Assembly (NCBI GenBank): GCA_023213395.1
Contig: CM041465.1
Span: forward strand, 182,721,741 to 182,785,740
Origin: Cycas panzhihuaensis
Taxonomy: Eukaryota; Cycadophyta
Length of the DNA: 64,000 nt
Direction of reading: 5' to 3'
The notes beneath the pieces were generated by a model. The model saw only the letters and a list, made by a program, of their open reading frames with translations. It was not told the DNA's origin and did not search any database. Shown in pieces: positions 57,781-64,000 of this stretch (its first letter is position 1; the number at the start of each line of letters is the position of its first letter). Made by a program: the position numbers and the translations under genes.

Positions 57781-58881
57781 TGAATGTTGAGCATGTCCTC
57801 TAGATGGTGGTCCATGTTTTGAAAAATATTTATCTTTATTGTGATCCCTCCTCTAGTAATAAGTATAATACAATGGATCTCTTCTCCCATAACTTAGGCT
57901 TCTACTTCTTGGATGAGATCGATCAATATTAAAAGATCTCCCTCTTTCCTCATAGGATTGAGGAGGGTTGTCTCTTGGTCTATTGTTACGATATGCCTAA
58001 TTTATCCTTGAAGATTGAGAATTCCCTTGGCAATTTGGATAGTAAAGAGGATTCTCAAATTGTCTTCTTGGATTGGTATTTCTTGGAAGATCTTCACGTT
58101 GTTGGGGTCCTCCTTACTTCCTTTGGTGAGGGGCTTGATATCGTGGAGGGTCTTGTCTAGTTTCCCTTCGAGGATTCCTACTTTTTCTCCTTAGAGGAGA
58201 TTCCTTTTGTCTTGAGGTTCCTATTTGGGAGTTAGATTGAATGCAGGCCTTTGTAGCAAAGGCACGTTCTAGCGATTCATTCATACTTTGCTGCTCTTCT
58301 ATGGACATAAGCATAACACTAAGTTATTCTACTTTGAGGGTACTTAGATCCTTTGATACACTGATACTAGTAGTCATAATTTCAAAACATCTTACAGCTT
58401 TAACACATCTAAGGATCCTTTCGACTACCCTTTGTTTAGTTAGGGTATCTCCAAGTGATCTCATTTGGTTTATAATATTATGGATTTTGGTCATAAATTC
58501 TGTTACTGATTCAGTAAGCATCATACGCAAATTTTTAAACTTGCTCCTTAAGTTCTGTAACTTAAAGGAGGTTGCTCCTTCATATATCAGTTGTAAGGTG
58601 TCCCACACTTCTTTGGACTTAATTGATTCACTAACTCTTAGGAACACATGATTTTTTAGTGTGCAGAAGATAAGGGCTAAGGATTCATTGTCTTTCTTGA
58701 TATTCTCCTTGTATGTAGCCTTTTCTATATCGGATGGATTTTATCCTAATTCATTCTAGCATGTCCTTATAATATCCCACATGTCATTAGCTATGAGGAT
58801 GGGTCTCATCCGCCTACTCCAATTGAGGAAATTGTTTCCATCAAATTTGGGGATAATCATGTTCCCAAAGCTAGACGTCAT
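57781..58881 (-). pseudogene. gag: copia gag of element H
   Basis: The ATG at 58881 gives MTSSFGNMIIPKFDGN as in element F. The Gag core is open at 58647-58324 (KLQNLRSKFKNLRMMLTES), followed by a stop and MLMSIEEQQSMNESLERAFA (58314-58114). The zinc knuckle near 57850 reads TYY-stop-RRDHNKDKY: two of its cysteines are tyrosine and a stop replaces arginine. Element H keeps the segment between VGR-like residues and ENIKKDNES that element F lost, so together they show the family's Gag layout. Confidence 0.85.
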
Positions 58882-61526
58882 CTTGAGCTAAGGTTTTATT
58901 GATCAAAGATGACAAATAAGTTTAAAAAAAATTAAATTTGAATATCAAAAAAGTATTTAAATTTAAATTTTGAAAAAAAGGTTTTAAGTGTAAAAATTCA
59001 CTTCCAAGTATAACCCAAGGTTTTTCCCAAAGTTTTGAATAAGTGAATTAGGACCTATTAAGGCTACTAAGCTCTAAGTTTAAGTTTCTCTTGGGGCAAC
59101 CTTCAGTTACTATCCTATCTAATGGCGCCTACCTATAGATGGAAAAACATGGACCTAATATACCAGCATGTGAGCGTTAGGCTCTATATACCTCAGTATG
59201 TGAACTACTAAGAAGGTGTTTACACCCCCTAAGTTGTTGGTTCACCTGCGCCGAACATATGCCTAGCGATAGATCTAGTGGTGAAGGTTTTTAAACCAAG
59301 ACACTTACCCTCTCCAAGTCTAGCCTTGGTCTCCAAAAACCATAAAAAGAATAGGTTTTGCACCTCAGCCTGCCACTGAATACACCTGATAGCTAATGGC
59401 TATCCTCATCCAATATGAGTAGGCCGATTAGCGTATGCAGAGTGGCAACTTCAGGGGTCCTAACCATTCCCTTTACAAGGCTAGAAAAAGATAGTGGTTC
59501 AATTCAGGATTATCTTTTTTAATATGAAAAATAAATTAATTATTAATGTGGTATTGCTTAGGGTTAAAAAAAAAATTCCTTTTATGCAAAAAAGAAAGAT
59601 AGCTTGAATGAAAAAAATAATAACCTCTAAGCAAGACAAAATAAATAATAAACTCTTTAAAAGAAATATACAAATAATCACAATGCTTTTGAAAGTGAAA
59701 AATGCCTTTGGAAAATAAAATGCATTACCAATCTAGATGCAACTTTTATAAGTGCAACAAGTAAATGAACTTTCTAATAATAATGAATGAAAAAATATTT
59801 TCAATAAGTGTATGCCTTTAGAATAAATTGACAAACTTATAAAGTATAATTTCATATATACTTTGAAATATATGAATATATGAGCAAATTTGTAAAGTAA
59901 CTAAGATCCTTTTAAACTATGTAGATTTGAAATGAAACTTTGATGATAAAAAATAAAGAATTCTTAAGCATTTGATTTTTTAAATAAATGAATAAAAACT
60001 TGAGCAAGAAAATAACCTTTTATTTTTTAATGCAAGAAATCTTTTTGTCTTGATAAAGATATATAATGTAAAAAATCTAAAATATATATATATATATTTT
60101 CGCTTTAGAAGGACAAAAAAAATAAAGAAAAGACTTAAAAAAAAGATAAATTGTACTCATTTTAAGTTGTAAGACCACTTGCTTTAGATGTATATGATCA
60201 ATTTTTACTACAAATCAACTTAAAAGAAGCTATATAAAAGTTAAATGAAAGTCTTAAATATGTATTATAAGTGATCAATAAGAAATAAAATAAAGAACTC
60301 CTAAAAAAAGGTTTAGAGGACAAGCCTGTTGGGATATCTTGAATGCTTAAGTTGATCAGCTTTAAAGTTATACTAAACAATGTCAAAATAAGGTGAGATT
60401 ACACCAATTTGAAGATCAATGAAATATCTAGTCAACAGAACTGAGCATTTTGAGAACATGTTCTTGCAAGTCAAGATTTTAGTGTACAAAAGATATAGTC
60501 CCATTTTTTAGGTTTAACAGGAGCCTATGGCTCAAAATATTATGAAATGCCAGTAAAACCTTATAGAACAATGTAAAATGATCAAATATAGTGTAAAGAG
60601 CTACTTAATATGCTTTTGAGTTAATAAACTTGAGAAATACTATATAAAAATGTGTAATAATGATAAATTGAAAGTTTTTATATACTTTAACTTTGATGGC
60701 TTTGAAAGTCTGTAAGAACACTTTAAAATTTATAAATAATAGGTCAATTCGAAGAGGAGTGAGTCAGCTTCCCAACGAAACTGACAAATATGAATTCTGA
60801 TATGAAATAGAAAAGTTATAATGGAAATGACAACAAGTACTTTTTATGTTAATAATCTAAAAGAAGGCATTTTTTAAGAAGAATTGACTTAAACTGATTA
60901 GAAACATGTAAAATCAGCTCCAAATATGGAAAACAACTAGTCTAAATTATACCTCAGAAAATTTTGGACTCAACGAGATAGGTTTCATCAGAAATTGATA
61001 CCCTAATAAAGAGATATTAAAGAAATTAGCCAAGTACCTTATGTTTTAAAGAAAAATTAAAAAAATAAAAGGAAAATAGTTATATCCTTAAAATAATCCC
61101 CTTGAATTATCAACTTGAGGGTAGACTGAACAGGGATTGACCCCAAGACCTTGCAGAAGATAAACCCCTCTGATGGTAGGAGGGTGAACTTGCTTGTCAA
61201 GTTTAAAAAATATAATAAACTTTAAAATATGAAATAAGGCCCATTGTAATAAGATAACAGTCACATGGAGGGGATAGAAGACCGGGGGCTAAGACTAAAG
61301 GGGGTTAATCCTTTTGCACCTAGATTTTAAATTAAATTCAAAATAATTTAATTAAAAAAAAAAAAAAAAACTTTATAACATAAGGAAAACAAAAAATAAT
61401 AAATGGATGACATCGAAATCGAACGACGATTGTGTAGTGCAATGGAGGATGGAAACTTAATAAGGAAAAATGTAAAATGATCCAAATCTAGGATCTAATG
61501 AATTTTTACAGAGGCATATTTATATG

Positions 61527-61564
<38 letters not shown>

Positions 61565-62549
61565 TATATATATATATATATTTCAAAAAATAATAAAAAA
61601 TAAAAATAAAAGAAAAAATTATAATTGGATAGCTACCAGCGAATAACATATATAAAACTAATATATAATTAATAGGATTTCGATCAAGTATAGATCAAAA
61701 TGTCTCTAGTATGGGCATGAAAATATTTACTCCAAAGCCTAGTGTCATTTATTACTCGGTCAAACTCGTAACCTAGTGATGTTTGTGCTTCGAGGTGAAT
61801 GATACAGGCATTGTCGAACGATAAATGTGCGTAGAGTATATCACAATTAATAGGTCTTCACTACAAATGCAAATCTCAATAGATCATGGACATGGACGAA
61901 GATGCAGGGTAGTCATACATACATCAAAAAACTTTTGACAGAACAAGGATAAATTCCACGATGTATGTAAACTCCTCTTTCAGTGTAAACTATGAAATAA
62001 GGCACACTTCATGGCTTTATGGCATAGTAAATACCATGAATGTAGACAGATTTCCATGGTAGGTACAACGATTATGCAATGGCATCTTCTTCACACGAAC
62101 AATAACTCAATAGTACAACATGTAACCTCCACAGACTTTGACATACATACTGAAAACACTAGTCATATAGGTGCCAATATGATTACAGGTTATAAAGCAT
62201 AAATGTGATCACAAAAGAGTATAATCATGCAATATAGCCATAAACGAAGAGTAAACATAATAATGCATATGTATATGCGATCAAATCAACATTATATACC
62301 AATATATCAACGTAAAACTATAATAAATAATTGAAATATCAATAAGAACCTGATAATGCAGCTATAACAGGTTTGTAGCATATTGACTTTCAAGGATGAG
62401 ATCTTCTTCCACACAAGGTGAAACTTCAATCCGATTTCTCCAGTAGATAGATGGGCTTGCCAGGAATCCAACAAGTAGTCATATGCAACACTTTTGCCAA
62501 GCGTATGAAGAGCTAGATCATATAAACAATTATCAAACAACCCTAATGA
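58882..62549 (-). other. 3.7 kb leader of copia H
   Basis: No real coding sequence. 59050-59480 corresponds to 35040-35440 in element F (shared GGTGAAGG, ACCCTCTCC, AGCCTTGGTCT and CATCCAATATGAG blocks in minus/plus orientation). The middle is AT-rich. A TC/TA microsatellite lies at 61529-61582. The GC-rich section of the F leader has no evident partner here. Confidence 0.75.
61529..61582. repeat. (TC)n(TA)n microsatellite
   Basis: Sixteen TC units followed by about ten TA units within the leader of copia H. Reading on the minus strand it is (TA)n(GA)n. Confidence 0.95.
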
Positions 62550-62561
62550 GCTCTGATACCA
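62550..62561 (-). other. Primer-binding site of copia H
   Basis: The minus strand reads TGGTATCAGAGC, a perfect match to the tRNA-Met site, 2 bp after the LTR end. Confidence 0.95.
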
Positions 62562-62563
62562 AA

Positions 62564-62901
62564 TGATGGATTTAGAGGAGTAGAGCAGGATGTTAGATCA
62601 CAGACATATTGAGTAAACAAAGTAAGTTCTAAAGTTGGCAGTGTTAAAAAACATCAGAGAGATATTCCCACCCCTTAAATAGAGTTTTGGGGAGGCGGCA
62701 AGTGCCATCACTCGACCTGCATGTTAGCTGAGAAGTAATTTCAAACAATATTAAAAAAAATAACAATAATAAATGAATACATGTACCTTAATAAAGTTGT
62801 GTCGGCTTTAAGTGGCTATTAGGAGGCTTTAGATGGCCTAAGGGGGCTCAAAGGTGGCTTTGAGGGGCCCTAAGCGCACAGTTCTTTAATAACATTGAGG
62901 T
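62564..62901 (-). repeat. 5' LTR of copia H
   Basis: Aligns with 54313-54661 over nearly all its length and ends CCATCA at the primer site. The outer end should read CCCAACA on the plus strand but shows GAGGTGGTGG; the last dozen bases are lost or mutated. Divergence from the 3' LTR is clearly larger than in element F. Confidence 0.85.
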
Positions 62902-64000
62902 GGTGGTTTATTCCACACTCCACTAAGTATTAGGATACACCATTTAGTGTTACTTAGAAAATGATAGTTTAGCTTGTTTTGTTGCATAGTATTAGATTTT
63001 TACTCTAACACTTTAAACGATATAATCTTTATTTTGTTGTGGCTTGCAATATACAAAAGCTGACCATATTTCTCTTTAAAAGCGACTATATGGGGGAGCA
63101 TATGATACGAATGACGGAAGAATAGAGGGGTAGAAATAAAGGTAAGGGATGGGTGATAGATACTACATCTCTATTTGATTAATTTTGAAGGGAAAAAAAA
63201 TACCAGAAGATTAACATGAGATTTCATCAACACTAAATTCAATAAAGTGAAGAAGAGATCTTCAACATTTTGATAAATGATAGATTACTCAGAACTAGAT
63301 TCATATCGGTAAGTTATCAAGTTTTGAAGTCATTAGTTAAGTTTATTTTAGTATATTAAAACTTGCTTGCAAATTTGCAAGTGGGTAAATGAGTTAAGAT
63401 TACTCAATTTTAGTTTACAAATTTGTGTACAACATAATATAAAGGAATATTCACATGAGTGGCATTAAGGTTAAATACAAAGAAGTGGTGTTTGCAAACT
63501 TGTGTATGAGTAAATGTTTATTTAAATAACAATATAATGGTGTAAAAACACCCATTCAAGTAAATTTATGACATATCTTTATAATCTGGGTTGTAACTGA
63601 TTGACTAATTGAGGTATCTACTTCAAAATCAATTATACAAAATATTTAAAAGGTCAACAACCCATTTGAAGAATGGAAAAGGTCAGATAAAAAAGTATAC
63701 AATCATAAAGAATGTAAAATAAAGGTCACTCACTCAATTTTTCTTTATTCATACATTGAGTATCCAACTATGTAATGAACAAAAAATGATTCAGATGACT
63801 GATATAATATATTATCTAATAAAGAAGCTAATGGAGATGGAAGAGATGATTTTGATGGTATCAGATTTATATTAACAAGTTTACAAGAGTTTCTACAGTT
63901 GAAGTGCAATTTTAGGAAGTATTTTATAGTGTGGTTAAAAGGAATTGAAGAGGTTGAATGTGTTTTCCCTTAAACTAGTTAGTTTTGCTTGAATCTTTTA
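62902..64000. other. Anonymous AT-rich DNA
   Basis: No gene or clear element. A purine-rich string, ACTATATGGGGGAGCA near 63086, resembles a polypurine tract, but no LTR pair can be tied to it. It should be the other flank of the target of copia H. Confidence 0.45.

Larger units (their letters stand above)
54313..62901 (-). mobile_element. Full-length Ty1/copia element H (family of F)
   Basis: Read on the minus strand: 5' LTR (62901-62564), primer site, 3.7 kb leader, gag (ATG at 58881), pol, purine tract, 3' LTR (54661-54313). Motifs and LTR features match element F, but there are many more stops and substitutions, so it is older. No target-site duplication is clear; the outer ~12 bases of the 5' LTR have diverged. 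Confidence 0.9.

Noticed and set aside
63080-63100. Purine-rich string as the polypurine tract of another LTR element
   Set aside because: No LTR start, pol relic or partner could be found beside it.

Overview
The window looks like intergenic DNA from a large, repeat-dense seed-plant genome. It is AT-rich and built almost wholly from decayed LTR retrotransposons of the Ty1/copia and Ty3/gypsy types, often nested, plus microsatellites. Evidence for a plant is the copia Gag-PR-INT-RT-RH layout, primer sites matching initiator tRNA-Met (TGGTATCAGAGC-like), a chromodomain gypsy relic, and a plant-type RopGAP fragment. A gymnosperm would fit such slow, nested decay, but the species cannot be fixed from this sequence. 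I found no intact host gene, RNA gene or CRISPR array.

Layout. 1-2194: 5' part of a minus-strand copia element (A). 2223-7865: old LTRs and anonymous AT-rich DNA, including an LTR (6235-6765) that has internal-type signals on both sides. 7866-9002: 3' end of a minus-strand chromodomain gypsy (B), cut by a complete but heavily mutated plus-strand copia (C, 9003-16676). 16680-18160: a 1.5 kb compound microsatellite. 18170-20633: a plus-strand copia relic lacking pol (D). 20634-23418: leader and a 1765-bp LTR of a gypsy related to B. 25060-26260: one copy of a dispersed repeat whose second copy is at 52950-54070. 26489-30204: a plus-strand copia relic (E). 30217-31913: 3' LTR and internal part of a minus-strand element.

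31914-40131 is the youngest element (F, plus-strand copia). Its LTRs differ by about 4 in 154 shared bases. It has a 3.5 kb leader, an intact CCHC knuckle and an intact YVDD motif, but frameshifts break gag-pol. It sits in the RT start of a minus-strand gypsy (G, 40132-45234). 45246-49095 holds broken host-type fragments (RopGAP, elongation factor G and unidentified coding-like DNA) between LTR-type sequences, and may be a gene-capturing element. 50856-53338 is a triplication of an ~829-bp unit. 54313-62901 is a second member of the F family on the minus strand (H). The rest to 64000 is anonymous.

Nothing here works as a host pathway. The useful signals are nesting order, possible gene capture, the conserved long copia leader, tandem amplification and rearrangement breakpoints. 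All family calls rest on reading motifs by eye; no search was run.
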